The notes: a model not told the origin generated them from the sequence alone. Positions 1 through 8,459 are shown, counted from the first letter of the stretch. The stretch: 64,000 nt of DNA from DASXRA01 sp036506155 (GCA_036506155.1 DASXSF010000035.1:124001-188000); one strand, 5' to 3'. Translations and numbers: made by a program.

Positions 1-1249
1 AATTGTGCGTGCCCTTGACGGTGGCGTCGTAGACCGGCTCCTTGCCGAGCGGTTCGATGTCGACGACGTGATCCCAGAACACGTCCTCACTCACGGTAGC
101 GCGCAGCAGGTCGGAATCGAGCACCTCGGCAAGGCGCTGTATCCGCTCCCGCGACGGACAGGTCCGGTAGAGGGATGCGCCGCGATACGGCGTGCCGATC
201 GCCGCCTGGAGTTGCCGTTCCGTCAAGGCAGAGTCCAGGCGTTCCGCCCGCACCGACTGCCATGCCTCGTGCGGCAGCGTGTCGACGTTGGTCGCCGAGG
301 GGCGATCACGCAGCGCCGCGAGCAGCCGTCCAACCAGGTGACCTCGGCGGCCGTGCACGCCGATCTCCTGGCAGAACGTGCGCAGGCTCGCCGTGTCGGC
401 GATGAGAACGTGGTAGGTGGGTCTACGCCGACCCTGTTTGACGACGCTGAGGCGGGCGACTATGCCGAAACGGGCGAGCAGCCGCATCACGCCGTCGGCA
501 AGCGCACGGCTGGACGTGGCGTAATACACCTTGCGCATGGACGAGCCGCCTTCACCGGGCATCCGCAGACATCCGCCACTGGCCCAGAGGTGTCGCAGGA
601 AGACAGCGAGCTCGGCATTGCTGGCGCTGTAGATGGCCTCGGGCAGCCGCTTCTCCTCGCAGCGGAGATCGTCGATGCCGAGCTCGCGGAACCAGGCGCG
701 CAGCCGGCTGAGCGGACCATGCCGATGCGGAGCGGGCAGGTACGAGTGCCACCACCGACCGTGCGCCACCCGAGCCGGCGTGATGCCGAACTCCTCGGCG
801 GCGGCTGCCTCGACGAAGGCGAGGTTCGCCTCGTCGTCGGACGTGTAGTGCACCGGCAGGGACCGCAGCAGGCAGCCGTCGCTGATCAGGTGCGCGAGCA
901 GGCCGAGCCGGTGTTCGGACCACCCGAGCCCAACGGCAACCGGCTCGGGTGTACGCCGGGGTATGGCAATGCGGTCGCCGACATGTAGCGTGTCAAGGGC
1001 GGCCCATCCGTCGAACGTCAGGAACGGATGGTTGCCCGTGGCCTTGACCTCACGACCGGACGCCAAGCGAAGCCGGAAGACCGCTTTGACGCCGGAGGGA
1101 AAGACGTTCGTGACCGGCGCTGCAACAAGCCGGCGCTGCTCGTCGAGCGACCAGACCAGCACGTGGGTGTGCCCCGGGTCGAGCAGCTCCCGGAACGTGA
1201 TCGGCGCACCGGTGTCGGCACGCAGGAGCGTCGTGTCGGCCGTCAGGCA
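1..1249 (-). other. Intein in DnaB (b site) with LAGLIDADG endonuclease domain, C-terminus cut by window edge
   Basis: Self-splicing protein element; 416 codons are visible. Block A starts CLTADTTLLRADTG (nucleophile Cys1); block B is TGNHPF with His74; block F is EPVYDATVKGTHN at the window edge, so only about ten residues including the terminal Asn and +1 residue are missing. The middle carries a LAGLIDADG homing-endonuclease domain: motif 1 LLAHLISDG (residues 117-125) keeps the acidic residue Asp124, but motif 2 reads LRHLWASGG (218-226), with Gly225 (codon 575-577) where the catalytic Asp normally sits. Splicing blocks look intact, so protein splicing is expected, while homing activity is probably lost. 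The visible size fits a full-length intein of about 425 residues rather than a mini-intein. Confidence 0.93.
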
Positions 1250-2443
1250 GCCGGATTCGCGCAGGTCGGCCAGCATGGGCCGTTTGTCGGTGCGCTGCTC
1301 GGGGCCGCGGTTGAGCTGCGAGAGCGCCACGACCGGGACGTCGAGCTCCTTTGCCAGTAGCTTGATCGCCCGCGAGAACTCACTCACCTCTTGCTGGCGC
1401 GACTCGACACGCTTACCACTCGTCATGAGCTGCAGGTAGTCGATAACGATCAGCTGGAGGTCGTGGCGCTGGCGTAGTCGTCGTGCCTTGGCCCGGATCT
1501 CCATCATGGTGAGGTTGGGTGAGTCGTCGAGGAACAGCGGCGCCTCCGCGAGATCACCAGCGCGCCGGGCCAGCCGCGCCCAGTCCTGGTCGGCCATGTG
1601 CCCCGAACGCATGTTGCGCAGCGGCACGAGCGCCTCGGCGGACAGCAGCCGCATCATCAACTCGAGCTTGCCCATCTCGAGTGAGAACAGGACGGTCGGC
1701 TTGCGGTATCGGATCGCCGCCGAGCGGGCGAAATCCAGCGCCAGCGTCGACTTCCCGCTGCCGGGCCGGCCTGCCACGGTGATCATCTGCCCGGGGTGCA
1801 GCCCATTGGTGATCTCGTCGAGCCGGGTGAATCCGGTGGGAATGCCGGTGCCCACGCCTCCCGAGTCGGCAATGCGCTCGATCTCGGTCAGTGTGCCGGT
1901 GAGTAGCGACTCGATGTGCACGTAGTCGTCGCTGGTACGCCGCTCGGTGACGTCGTAGATCTCCGCCTGTGCGCGATCGACCACGTCGTCGACGCTGCCG
2001 ATGAGGTCGCCGCTGCCAGCCGCTGTCTGGTATCCCATCTGCACGATGCGGGTGCCCGCGGTGACGAGCCGCCGCAGGATCGCCTTTTCGGCAACGATCT
2101 GCGCGTAGTAGCCGGCATTGGCCGCCGTGGGGACCGTCGCGATGAGCGTGTGCAGGTACGCCGCACCACCGACCCGCGCCAGCTGCCCGGCCCGGGTCAG
2201 CTCAGCCGAAACCGTTACGGCATCAGCCGGCTCGCCGCGCGCGTACAGGTCGAGCACGGCGTCGTAGATCAGCTGGTGCGCCGGGCGGTAGAAATCGGTG
2301 GGACGCAATACCTCGACGACATCGGCGATCGCGTCCTTGGAGAGCAGCATGCCGCCGAGTACCGACTGCTCGGCGGGGACGTCCTGTGGTGGCGTGCGGT
2401 CATAGTCGGCCGCTGCCACGCGTGTGTCATCAGCGAGCACCAC
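1..2443 (-). CDS. dnaB: Replicative DNA helicase DnaB, intein-containing, 3' end beyond window
   Basis: Replicative hexameric helicase that unwinds DNA at the fork. Reading the minus strand, the N-terminal DnaB domain opens with PPQDVPAEQSVLGGMLL, the RecA-like domain has Walker A GRPGSGKSTL (near 1770), and the Walker B/H3 region reads LIVIDYLQLMTSGKR followed by ALSQLNRGPEQRTDKRP. After LADLRESG the extein stops and an intein begins with Cys at 1249, the known DnaB-b insertion point. GTG at 2443 is chosen as start because a GGGGGGAG Shine-Dalgarno sits about 8 nt upstream; GTG at 2452 or 2440 are alternatives. The C-extein lies outside the window. It follows rplI-rpsR-ssb-rpsF in the same direction, as in Mycobacterium, with a 292-nt gap that may hold its own promoter. 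Confidence 0.96.
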   Translation of the reverse strand, partial: MVLADDTRVAAADYDRTPPQDVPAEQSVLGGMLLSKDAIADVVEVLRPTDFYRPAHQLIYDAVLDLYARGEPADAVTVSAELTRAGQLARVGGAAYLHTLIATVPTAANAGYYAQIVAEKAILRRLVTAGTRIVQMGYQTAAGSGDLIGSVDDVVDRAQAEIYDVTERRTSDDYVHIESLLTGTLTEIERIADSGGVGTGIPTGFTRLDEITNGLHPGQMITVAGRPGSGKSTLALDFARSAAIRYRKPTVLFSLEMGKLELMMRLLSAEALVPLRNMRSGHMADQDWARLARRAGDLAEAPLFLDDSPNLTMMEIRAKARRLRQRHDLQLIVIDYLQLMTSGKRVESRQQEVSEFSRAIKLLAKELDVPVVALSQLNRGPEQRTDKRPMLADLRESGCLTADTTLLRADTGAPITFRELLDPGHTHVLVWSLDEQRRLVAAPVTNVFPSGVKAVFRLRLASGREVKATGNHPFLTFDGWAALDTLHVGDRIAIPRRTPEPVAVGLGWSEHRLGLLAHLISDGCLLRSLPVHYTSDDEANLAFVEAAAAEEFGITPARVAHGRWWHSYLPAPHRHGPLSRLRAWFRELGIDDLRCEEKRLPEAIYSASNAELAVFLRHLWASGGCLRMPGEGGSSMRKVYYATSSRALADGVMRLLARFGIVARLSVVKQGRRRPTYHVLIADTASLRTFCQEIGVHGRRGHLVGRLLAALRDRPSATNVDTLPHEAWQSVRAERLDSALTERQLQAAIGTPYRGASLYRTCPSRERIQRLAEVLDSDLLRATVSEDVFWDHVVDIEPLGKEPVYDATVKGTHN

Positions 2444-2735
2444 GCGCGACACTCCCCCCTGGTTCACCCACCCCGGATCGGCGCACACGCGCACAGCATC
2501 CGAGCCCGCACTGACAATTTCTGCGAACAGCCCCCATGCCGCTCGGGCGACCACGCTAGGGCGGTCGGCGCCCGAGCATCAAACCGCGCTGTGTACACAC
2601 CTGGGGATAACGTTGTGGGCAGCTTGTAGATCAGGCGTGGACGGTCCTGTGAATTTCCTCAGCCGCGCCAATGAGCGCCTATGATCCCGGGGCTTGCTCG
2701 TCCACGGGCTGTGGACTAAAAATTCTCGCCGACGA
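2444..2735. other. 292-nt gene-free interval between rplI and dnaB
   Basis: No credible ORF. It contains a perfect 10-nt palindrome TGTGTACACA (2590-2599), followed by CTGGGGATAACG, and a hairpin with arms GTCCAC/GTGGAC and a GGGCT loop (2700-2716). Neither hairpin is followed by a T-tract on the strand that would matter, so it is not called a terminator. The interval probably holds the dnaB promoter. Confidence 0.4.
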
Positions 2736-3182
2736 TCACAAAGCGGTGACCTGGACGGGGACGGTGGCCACCACGTCCGGGTGCAGCTCAACAGTGATCG
2801 CGTGCGAGCCGACCGTCTTGATGTGCCCGGGCAATTGAATGCGCTTGCGGTCGAGCAGCGGCCCGCCGGCGTGCTTGACCGCGGTCGCGATGTCGCTCGC
2901 GGTGATTGAGCCGAACAGCTTCCCGCCCGCACCGGCGCGCGCACCGAGAGTGACGGAAAGCGATTCGAGCTGCGACTTGAGCTCCTGCGCGTGGCTGCGG
3001 TCGCGGATCTCGCGCGCGTCCCGAGCTCGTTTGATCTGCGCGATCTGCCGCTCGGCGCCCTTGCTCCACGCGATCGCCGAGCCGCGCGGGATCAGGAAGT
3101 TGCGCCCATAGCCGTCGGCCACGTCGACGATGTCGCCGGCCAGGCCCAGGCCAGCCACTTCACGGGTAAGAATGAGCTTCAT
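2736..3182 (-). CDS. rplI: 50S ribosomal protein L9
   Basis: Large-subunit protein that binds 23S rRNA domain V and spans outward from the ribosome. 148 residues, the normal bacterial length. The N-terminal L9 domain is MKLILTREVAGLGLAGDIVDV followed by the RNA-binding signature DGYGRNFLIPRGSAIAWS; a charged linker helix (QIAQIKRARDAREIRDRSHA) leads to the C-terminal domain. Last gene of the rpsF-ssb-rpsR-rplI operon, 20 nt after rpsR, and transcribed in the same direction as dnaB. Confidence 0.98.
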   Translation of the reverse strand: MKLILTREVAGLGLAGDIVDVADGYGRNFLIPRGSAIAWSKGAERQIAQIKRARDAREIRDRSHAQELKSQLESLSVTLGARAGAGGKLFGSITASDIATAVKHAGGPLLDRKRIQLPGHIKTVGSHAITVELHPDVVATVPVQVTAL

Positions 3183-3202
3183 GGTGCTCCCTTGCAGCGC
3201 AG

Positions 3203-3439
3203 TCAGCGGGCTGTCGAGGTGTACGGAAGCAGCGCCATCTCACGCGCGTTCTTGATCGCCCTGGCGATCTCGCGCTGCTGCTGCGCGCTGACCCCGGTGA
3301 CCCGGCGCGCGCGGATCTTGCCGCGGTCCGAGATGAACTTGCGCAGCAGCGTTGTGTCCTTGTAGTCGATGTATTCGATATTGGCCACGGTAAGTGGGTT
3401 TTGCTTCTTCTTCGGCTTACGAGCCGGCGGCTTTGGCAT
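3203..3439 (-). CDS. rpsR: 30S ribosomal protein S18
   Basis: Small-subunit protein that forms a heterodimer with S6 on the platform. 78 residues, with a Lys/Pro-rich N-terminus (PPARKPKKKQNPL) and the S18 core YIDYKDTTLLRKFISDRGKI, ARRVTGVSAQQQREIARAIK. No zinc-binding CxxC is present, so this is the C-minus, zinc-independent form. It sits between ssb and rplI in the standard operon. Confidence 0.98.
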   Translation of the reverse strand: MPKPPARKPKKKQNPLTVANIEYIDYKDTTLLRKFISDRGKIRARRVTGVSAQQQREIARAIKNAREMALLPYTSTAR

Positions 3440-3483
3440 GATCTTGTCTCCTAATTCAGGCGCGAATGGGCCGGATGAGCCCG

Positions 3484-3500
3484 GCGCGAGCGCTCGTCGC
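3484..3500. repeat. Degenerate copy of a short intergenic repeat (GCGCGAGCGCTCRTCGC)
   Basis: The 17 nt GCGCGAGCGCTCGTCGC in the ssb-rpsR gap matches, with one mismatch, part of the intergenic sequences at 34894-34914 and 39840-39860. All three lie in gaps just past a gene end. The function is unknown. Confidence 0.4.
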
Positions 3501-3503
3501 TAA

Positions 3504-3974
3504 CTAGAACGGTGGCTCGTCGGTGCTGCCGGCAGGCGGGGCGGAACCCCACGGGTCATCGGCCGGCGCTCCGCCGGATGCGCCGAACCCACCGCCGGTC
3601 GACGATCCACGCTGGGTGCGGTTGACCTTCGCCGTCGCATATCGCAGCGACGGGCCGATCTCGTCGACATCCATTTCGACGACCGTGCGCTTCTCGCCCT
3701 CGCGGGTCTCGAACGAGCGCTGCTTGAGGCGGCCCTGCGCAACGACGCGCATGCCGCGCTGTAGAGATTCGGCGACGTTTTCGGCCGCCTGCCGCCAGAT
3801 CGAACAGCGCAGGAACAGCGCCTCGCCGTCCTTCCACTCGTTGGTGTTGCGGTCGAACGTCCGTGGCGTCGACGCGATGGTGAAGCTCGCGACCGCAGCG
3901 CCGGACGGGGTGAAACGCAGCTCTGGGTCGGCGGTCAGATTGCCGACCACGGTGACGACGGTCTCGCCGGCCAT
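3504..3974 (-). CDS. ssb: Single-stranded DNA-binding protein
   Basis: Coats single-stranded DNA during replication and repair. 156 residues: an N-terminal OB fold (MAGETVVTVVGNLTADPELRF ... VASFTIASTPRTFDRNTNEWKD, RCSIWRQAAENVAESL), then a flexible Gly/Ser/Pro-rich tail ending in DEPPF, the usual actinobacterial form of the acidic tip that recruits partner proteins. Placed between rpsF (9-nt gap) and rpsR, the standard actinobacterial operon. Confidence 0.98.
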   Translation of the reverse strand: MAGETVVTVVGNLTADPELRFTPSGAAVASFTIASTPRTFDRNTNEWKDGEALFLRCSIWRQAAENVAESLQRGMRVVAQGRLKQRSFETREGEKRTVVEMDVDEIGPSLRYATAKVNRTQRGSSTGGGFGASGGAPADDPWGSAPPAGSTDEPPF

Positions 3975-3983
3975 GGCGTCTCC

Positions 3984-4274
3984 TTACCGGGCCTCGGGCC
4001 GCAGGACCTTCGTCCGCAGCACCGACTCGTTGAGATTGAGCTGCCGGTCGAGTTCGATCACGCTGGCCGGCTCCGCGGTCAGATCGATCACGGCGTAGAT
4101 GCCCTCGGCGTGTTTGTCGATCTCAAAAGCAAGGCGTCGTTTGCCCCAGATGTCGACCTTCTCGACGGTGCCACCGTCCTTCTTGACCACGCTCAGGAAC
4201 GTGTCGAGCGACGGGGCGATGGTTCGTTCCTCGAGACTCGGATCGAGGATCACCATGACTTCGTAATGGCGCAT
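3984..4274 (-). CDS. rpsF: 30S ribosomal protein S6
   Basis: Small-subunit platform protein partnering S18. 96 residues beginning MRHYEVMVILDPSLEERTI, with the conserved strands DIWGKRRLAFEIDKHAEGIY and the C-terminal LNLNESVLRTKVLR. First gene of the rpsF-ssb-rpsR-rplI operon; a strong AGGAGG lies about 12 nt before the ATG. The 161 nt upstream could hold an S6:S18 leader regulatory motif, but I could not recognise its fold. Confidence 0.98.
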   Translation of the reverse strand: MRHYEVMVILDPSLEERTIAPSLDTFLSVVKKDGGTVEKVDIWGKRRLAFEIDKHAEGIYAVIDLTAEPASVIELDRQLNLNESVLRTKVLRPEAR

Positions 4275-4435
4275 GATTGTGCCGTTCCTCCTATGGGCTC
4301 ATCGGCCGTGGACGGTCCACGGCAGGAGGGTGCCGCACGTGTGCGACAAGTTCTGCGGGGATTCCCACGAAATCGGGCGCAACGTCGTGGGCTGCAAACC
4401 GTGTCAGGGTACCTGGGCGGGGTCCGGATCGGAAA

Positions 4436-5512
4436 TCAGCCGGCCTGACGGCGTATCAGGTAGAGCCGGGCGTACATCGCGGTGACCAGCGACAGTACGA
4501 CGATCGCGATGATCCCCAGCAGCGCCACCAACCCGGCCGGCGCCCTGTTCGCGGCCAGGTCGATCGGCCGCGCGCTGTGGGTCGGGACCGGTACGCCCTC
4601 GGCTGCCGCGGCGCCCGGGACCGCGGTGGCGCCGGTGCCGTTCAGCAGCTCGGAGTCGAGCATGTCCGGGACGTGGCCGCCGCCTCTGATGTCCGGCCCG
4701 TAGCCCTTCGGCACGACCTGGTCCTCGATGGACTGCCCCGGCGGCGCGTAGTCGATCCCTGGCGACGGACTGCTCGTTGTGCCGGCCGGCCCGGACGATG
4801 ACGAGCCCGGCAGTCCCGGACCGGTGCTGGGCAGGCTCGCGGGCAGCGTCGGCAGTGTCGCGCCGGGCACGCCGACGGCCGGCAGCTGGGCACCACCCAC
4901 CTGGGGCGCTGCGCTCACCCCGGGTATCTGTGCGGACAGCCCGCCAGGAGGCGGGGTGGCAGCTGCGACGACCTTTCCGATCCACTGGCTCTGCGCATTC
5001 AGCGCGATGCCGTGCTGCTTCGCGGCGTTGCCGTCCAGCGTGATGCCCTCGCCGGGGGTCAGGCAGAGCAGGTTCACCGCGTAGGCCGACCAGGTGAAGC
5101 CGTACGTGCCGGTCTTCGGGAAGCTGACCTTCAGGTCCTTCTGGCTGCTGCACGCGCCGAGCTTCACGTCGCGTTGGCCGCCGGGGAACGTCGACGGCAG
5201 GTGCAGCACGACCTGGTAGCCGGTGACGCTGCTCAGCACTCCGCCCAGGACGTCACCGAGGGGTAAGCCGTGTGAGTTCAGCCCCTGGGTCGGAACGCTC
5301 GCCGGCTTGAAGTCGACGGAGTCTCCGGGGTGGATGCCCACGGTGCTGCCACCGGCGGGCGAGCTCGCGGTGACCACTCCGGAGAGGGCCAGCTGCGCGG
5401 TCACCGTCGTCGACGCGTCGGCGGGACCGGCGATCAGCACCGTGCCCACGGCGACGCCGAGCCCCACGGCTCCGGCCAGCCAGGGGGCGACACCCGAACG
5501 ACCGGTCTGCAT
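4436..5512 (-). CDS. Exported, C-terminally membrane-anchored hypothetical protein
   Basis: Family not recognised. 358 residues from ATG 5512, chosen because GGGAG lies 7 nt upstream; the frame stays open further upstream without a better start. A signal peptide (VAPWLAGAVGLGVAVGTVLI ... ADAS) is followed by a folded region of about 160 residues containing two Cys (GACSSQKD and NLLCLTPG) that could pair, then a Pro/Gly/Ser-rich stalk, and a C-terminal transmembrane helix (ALLGIIAIVVLSLVTAMYA) with a basic tail LYLIRRQAG. There is no LPXTG motif, so anchoring is probably by the helix alone. The extracellular domain has a cupredoxin-like feel (short strands, late Cys) but no copper-ligand pattern I can defend. 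It lies upstream of rpsF on the same strand. Confidence 0.75.
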   Translation of the reverse strand: MQTGRSGVAPWLAGAVGLGVAVGTVLIAGPADASTTVTAQLALSGVVTASSPAGGSTVGIHPGDSVDFKPASVPTQGLNSHGLPLGDVLGGVLSSVTGYQVVLHLPSTFPGGQRDVKLGACSSQKDLKVSFPKTGTYGFTWSAYAVNLLCLTPGEGITLDGNAAKQHGIALNAQSQWIGKVVAAATPPPGGLSAQIPGVSAAPQVGGAQLPAVGVPGATLPTLPASLPSTGPGLPGSSSSGPAGTTSSPSPGIDYAPPGQSIEDQVVPKGYGPDIRGGGHVPDMLDSELLNGTGATAVPGAAAAEGVPVPTHSARPIDLAANRAPAGLVALLGIIAIVVLSLVTAMYARLYLIRRQAG

Positions 5513-5654
5513 GCAGCACTCCCGGGTGGTTGCTGACGTCTCTCTAACGAGTGGTCCCCATAGAAGTGACGCCACCAAACCCAGAACAGTACCAGCATGT
5601 ATGTCCCGATTAGCCGCTCCTGGCTGGTCCGGGGGCGAGCCTAAGCTCAGAGGC

Positions 5655-6428
5655 ATGCCTGTCATCGGAGCACACGTCGACTCGGCTGACCCCATCCCGG
5701 CCGCGACATCGGTCGGCGCCGAGGCGGCGCAGTTCTTTCTCGCCGACCCACAGCGCTGGAAGGCCCCCGTCGAACACGCCCACGCCGAGGAGATCAAGAA
5801 CAGCGGGCTCACGATCTACATCCACGCGCCGTACGTCCTCAATGTGGCGACGCTGAACAACCGCATCCGCATCCCGAGCCGCAAGCTCCTGCAGCAGCAC
5901 GCGGCGGCGGCTGCGGCCCTCGGCGCGAACGCTCTGATCGTGCACGGCGGACACCTGAACGCACGCGACGATCCCGCGGTCGGCATCGACAACTGGCGCA
6001 AGACGTTCACCTACGCCGCAGACGAGGGCGGGTTCGGTTTGCCGATCCTGATCGAGAACACCGCGGGCGGCAACAACGCCCTGGCACGGCGCTTCGACCG
6101 GCTCGCCCGGCTGTGGGAGGTCATCGGCGAGTACGACCCCGGCTTCGTCCTCGACACGTGCCACGCCCACGCCGGCGGGGAGGTCCTCGACGGCATCGTC
6201 GACCGGGTGCGCGGCATCACGGGCCGCATCGACCTGGTCCACGCCAACAACAGTCGCGACGCGTTCGACTCCGGCGCCGACCGGCACGCCAACATGGCCG
6301 ACGGTCAGATCGACCCAGACGTGATCGCCGCCATTTCCCGCGGCGCCGGCTGCGACGTCATCGTCGAGACGCCGCGCGAGGGTCATGCCGACGACATCGA
6401 GTTCCTGCGCAAGGCACTGGCGGCCTGA
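5655..6428 (+). CDS. nfo: Deoxyribonuclease IV / endonuclease IV-family AP endonuclease
   Basis: Base-excision-repair enzyme that cuts 5' of abasic sites; TIM barrel with three zinc ions. 257 residues, slightly shorter than E. coli Nfo (285). Visible metal-ligand regions are YIHAPYVLNVATLNN, LIVHGGHL, LIENTAGGNN, VLDTCHAHAGG, VHANNSRDAFDSGADRHANM and the terminal IVETPREGHADDIEFL. ATG 5655 is used because the family N-terminus begins right there (GAHVDSADP). Divergent from the exported protein at 4436-5512 and convergent with gntK (12-nt gap). Confidence 0.93.
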   Translation: MPVIGAHVDSADPIPAATSVGAEAAQFFLADPQRWKAPVEHAHAEEIKNSGLTIYIHAPYVLNVATLNNRIRIPSRKLLQQHAAAAAALGANALIVHGGHLNARDDPAVGIDNWRKTFTYAADEGGFGLPILIENTAGGNNALARRFDRLARLWEVIGEYDPGFVLDTCHAHAGGEVLDGIVDRVRGITGRIDLVHANNSRDAFDSGADRHANMADGQIDPDVIAAISRGAGCDVIVETPREGHADDIEFLRKALAA

Positions 6429-6439
6429 GCCGAGGGCCG

Positions 6440-6985
6440 CTACTGCCGCTGTTCGCTCCCTCCCCTGGCGGTGGGGTCGGGTAGGTGTAGCGCGGCCATC
6501 ACCAGCGACGCGGTCTGCTCGGGTGAGCGGCTGATGTCGACAGTGACGGCCTGCTCGTCCGGGCCGGGCGGCTCCAGTGCCGCGAACTGCGAATCGAGCA
6601 GTGCCAAGGGCATGAAGTGCCCGTGCCGAGCCGCCAGTCGCCGGGCGATCAGCTCGCGGGAAGCAGCCAGGTAGACGAAGACGACCGGGTCGGCGCGCAG
6701 TACATCGCGGTAGCTGCGCTTCAGCGCGGAGCATGTGATGATGCCCGGGCGGTGCGCGGTGATTTGTGCGCGGATCCATGCCGCAACCCGGGCCAGCCAC
6801 GGCCAGCGGTCCTCGTCGGTGAGCGGTTGCCCGGCCGCCATCTTCGCGATGCTGGCGGCCGGGTGCATGTCGTCGCCCTCCGCGAGATCCCAGCCCAGTC
6901 GCCCGGCGAGCAGGCCCGCCACCGTGGACTTTCCACATCCGGATACGCCCATGATCACCAAGACCGGTGCGTTCGTGGCCGTCAT
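6440..6985 (-). CDS. gntK: Gluconokinase (GntK family)
   Basis: Phosphorylates D-gluconate to 6-phosphogluconate, feeding the pentose phosphate pathway. 181 residues, normal length. P-loop GVSGCGKSTVAGLLAGRLGW (about residues 13-32), substrate segment EGDDMHPAASIAKM, then TCSALKRSYRDVLR and FMPLALLDSQFAALEPP, all typical of bacterial thermoresistant gluconokinases. ATG 6985 has AGGGAG about 6 nt upstream. No gluconate transporter or repressor is adjacent, so it probably scavenges. Confidence 0.95.
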   Translation of the reverse strand: MTATNAPVLVIMGVSGCGKSTVAGLLAGRLGWDLAEGDDMHPAASIAKMAAGQPLTDEDRWPWLARVAAWIRAQITAHRPGIITCSALKRSYRDVLRADPVVFVYLAASRELIARRLAARHGHFMPLALLDSQFAALEPPGPDEQAVTVDISRSPEQTASLVMAALHLPDPTARGGSEQRQ

Positions 6986-7019
6986 TCGCGCTCCCTGAGC
7001 GAATCCTGCGGGGTCGGTG

Positions 7020-8459
7020 TCAGTGCGCCACTTCCTCCTGTTGGGCGTAGCCGGCATAGCTCGTGTGCCGCCGGATCAGCCGCTGTCGCCAGACGTCCGG
7101 CGCCCCGTCGTACGGACCACCGCCCGGATCGTCCAGGCCGCTGGCGCGGACCACGTCCGCCTCGGGATGCCACATCTCGTAGACGATCAGGCCGGCGATC
7201 ACGAAAAGGAATCCGTCCCGGACTAGCAGGGCAAGCATCAGCCACCCGTAGTCGGTGGCGTGTGAGCCGTCGTTGAATCCGAGCAGCCACAGCAGCGTGA
7301 TCACCCAGACCACGATCTCGCTGAACTGCCACAACAGGGTTATCCGCCAGCGGGGCCGTGCCAGCGCGACGAGCGGTACCAGCCACAGGGAGTACTGCGG
7401 GCTCCACACCTTGGTGGTAATGAGGAAGGCGAACACCGCGAGGAACGCCAGCTGCGCCATACGCGGGCGTACGGGCGCCCAGAGGCCCAGCGTCGCGACA
7501 CCGGCCAGCGCGACGATCAGCACCACTGCCACCGCTGCGCCGGGCGGCGACCATCCCGGTGGATATCCGTTGCCGATGCCTGTGGTGGCCAGGTAGTGAC
7601 CGATGTACCAGAAGGTGCTGGCCTCCGCGTCCCGCGTCGCGCTGAACGCGTAGAACTCGCGCCACCCGTTGTAGTAGGCCGCCGCAAACGGCACGTTGAC
7701 TGCCAGCCATGTCGCCACGGCAGCCACCGTGCACCAGATCGCCGGACGATACCGTGCGGTACGGACCGCCAAAACGCCGATGGGCACCAGCAGGAAGATC
7801 GGGTACAGCTTGGCAGCCACACCGAGCCCGATGAGGACCCCGGCCGCGACCGGGCGCGATCGCGCCCACGCCCACAGCGCGCATGCCGCGAGCGCCATGG
7901 CAAACAGGTCCCAGTTCGAGAATGCATGGAACACCAGCAGCGGGCTGAGCGCGAAGATCGCGGCGTCGTACGGGCGTTGGCCCGCCGCGCCCACGGTGCC
8001 GGCCACGACGAGCAACCCGCACGCGGCGAGCCCGATGCTGGTGAGTACGGCGAACAGCACCCCTTCGTCCTGCACGTCGAAGATCGCGTGGACGGCACGG
8101 GTCACGCCTGCCGTCGCCCACATGAATCCCCCGGTCAGTAGCGGATATTCGACGGCGTTGTCGCGGTAGGGCACGGCGCCGGTGTCGAGCCGTTCGGCGC
8201 CCCAGAGCGGGATCACGTCCGAGTAGCAGGCATGGGTGTACTGCTTGTTGCCGGTCCAGTTGCCGTTGGCGCACGGCGCCTTCTGGCCGTATGCGAGCAG
8301 CAGCGTGAACGACGCGAGCAGCAGCAGCGCGCGCAGTGGCGTCCACCACGACGCCGTGCCGGCGTGGCGTCCCCACGGACCGCCGATCAGCCGGCTCGCC
8401 CGCCACACAGTCGGATCGGTGCGGCTCGGGACCTGGTCAGCCGGTGCCGCGTGCGTCAC
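7020..8459 (-). CDS. Polytopic membrane glycosyltransferase-like protein (Rv0051-type)
   Basis: 479 residues with about ten hydrophobic helices, starting at GTG 8459. An extracytoplasmic loop after the first helix (CANGNWTGNKQYTHACYSDV) carries two Cys, followed by PYRDNAVEYPLLTGGFMW, which resembles the acidic-motif loop of GT-C/GT87 polyprenyl-phosphate-sugar transferases. Position directly after ponA and near rpsF matches M. tuberculosis Rv0051, an uncharacterised membrane protein. A role in cell-envelope glycosylation is inference from fold type and the PBP neighbour only. The gene ends 34 nt before gntK begins. Confidence 0.8.
   Translation of the reverse strand: MTHAAPADQVPSRTDPTVWRASRLIGGPWGRHAGTASWWTPLRALLLLASFTLLLAYGQKAPCANGNWTGNKQYTHACYSDVIPLWGAERLDTGAVPYRDNAVEYPLLTGGFMWATAGVTRAVHAIFDVQDEGVLFAVLTSIGLAACGLLVVAGTVGAAGQRPYDAAIFALSPLLVFHAFSNWDLFAMALAACALWAWARSRPVAAGVLIGLGVAAKLYPIFLLVPIGVLAVRTARYRPAIWCTVAAVATWLAVNVPFAAAYYNGWREFYAFSATRDAEASTFWYIGHYLATTGIGNGYPPGWSPPGAAVAVVLIVALAGVATLGLWAPVRPRMAQLAFLAVFAFLITTKVWSPQYSLWLVPLVALARPRWRITLLWQFSEIVVWVITLLWLLGFNDGSHATDYGWLMLALLVRDGFLFVIAGLIVYEMWHPEADVVRASGLDDPGGGPYDGAPDVWRQRLIRRHTSYAGYAQQEEVAH

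Noticed and set aside
5..988. Long plus-strand open frame at the window start
   Set aside because: It is antisense to the DnaB intein, whose minus-strand translation has clear splicing and LAGLIDADG motifs; the plus frame has no recognisable domain.
2700..2716. Hairpin GTCCAC/GTGGAC as a terminator for rplI
   Set aside because: No T-tract follows on the minus strand; instead the A/T-rich tract precedes it, so termination is not supported.
4275..4435. Ribosomal-protein leader motif (S6:S18) before rpsF
   Set aside because: I could not find the conserved hairpin with the CCG box, so no riboswitch-like element is called.
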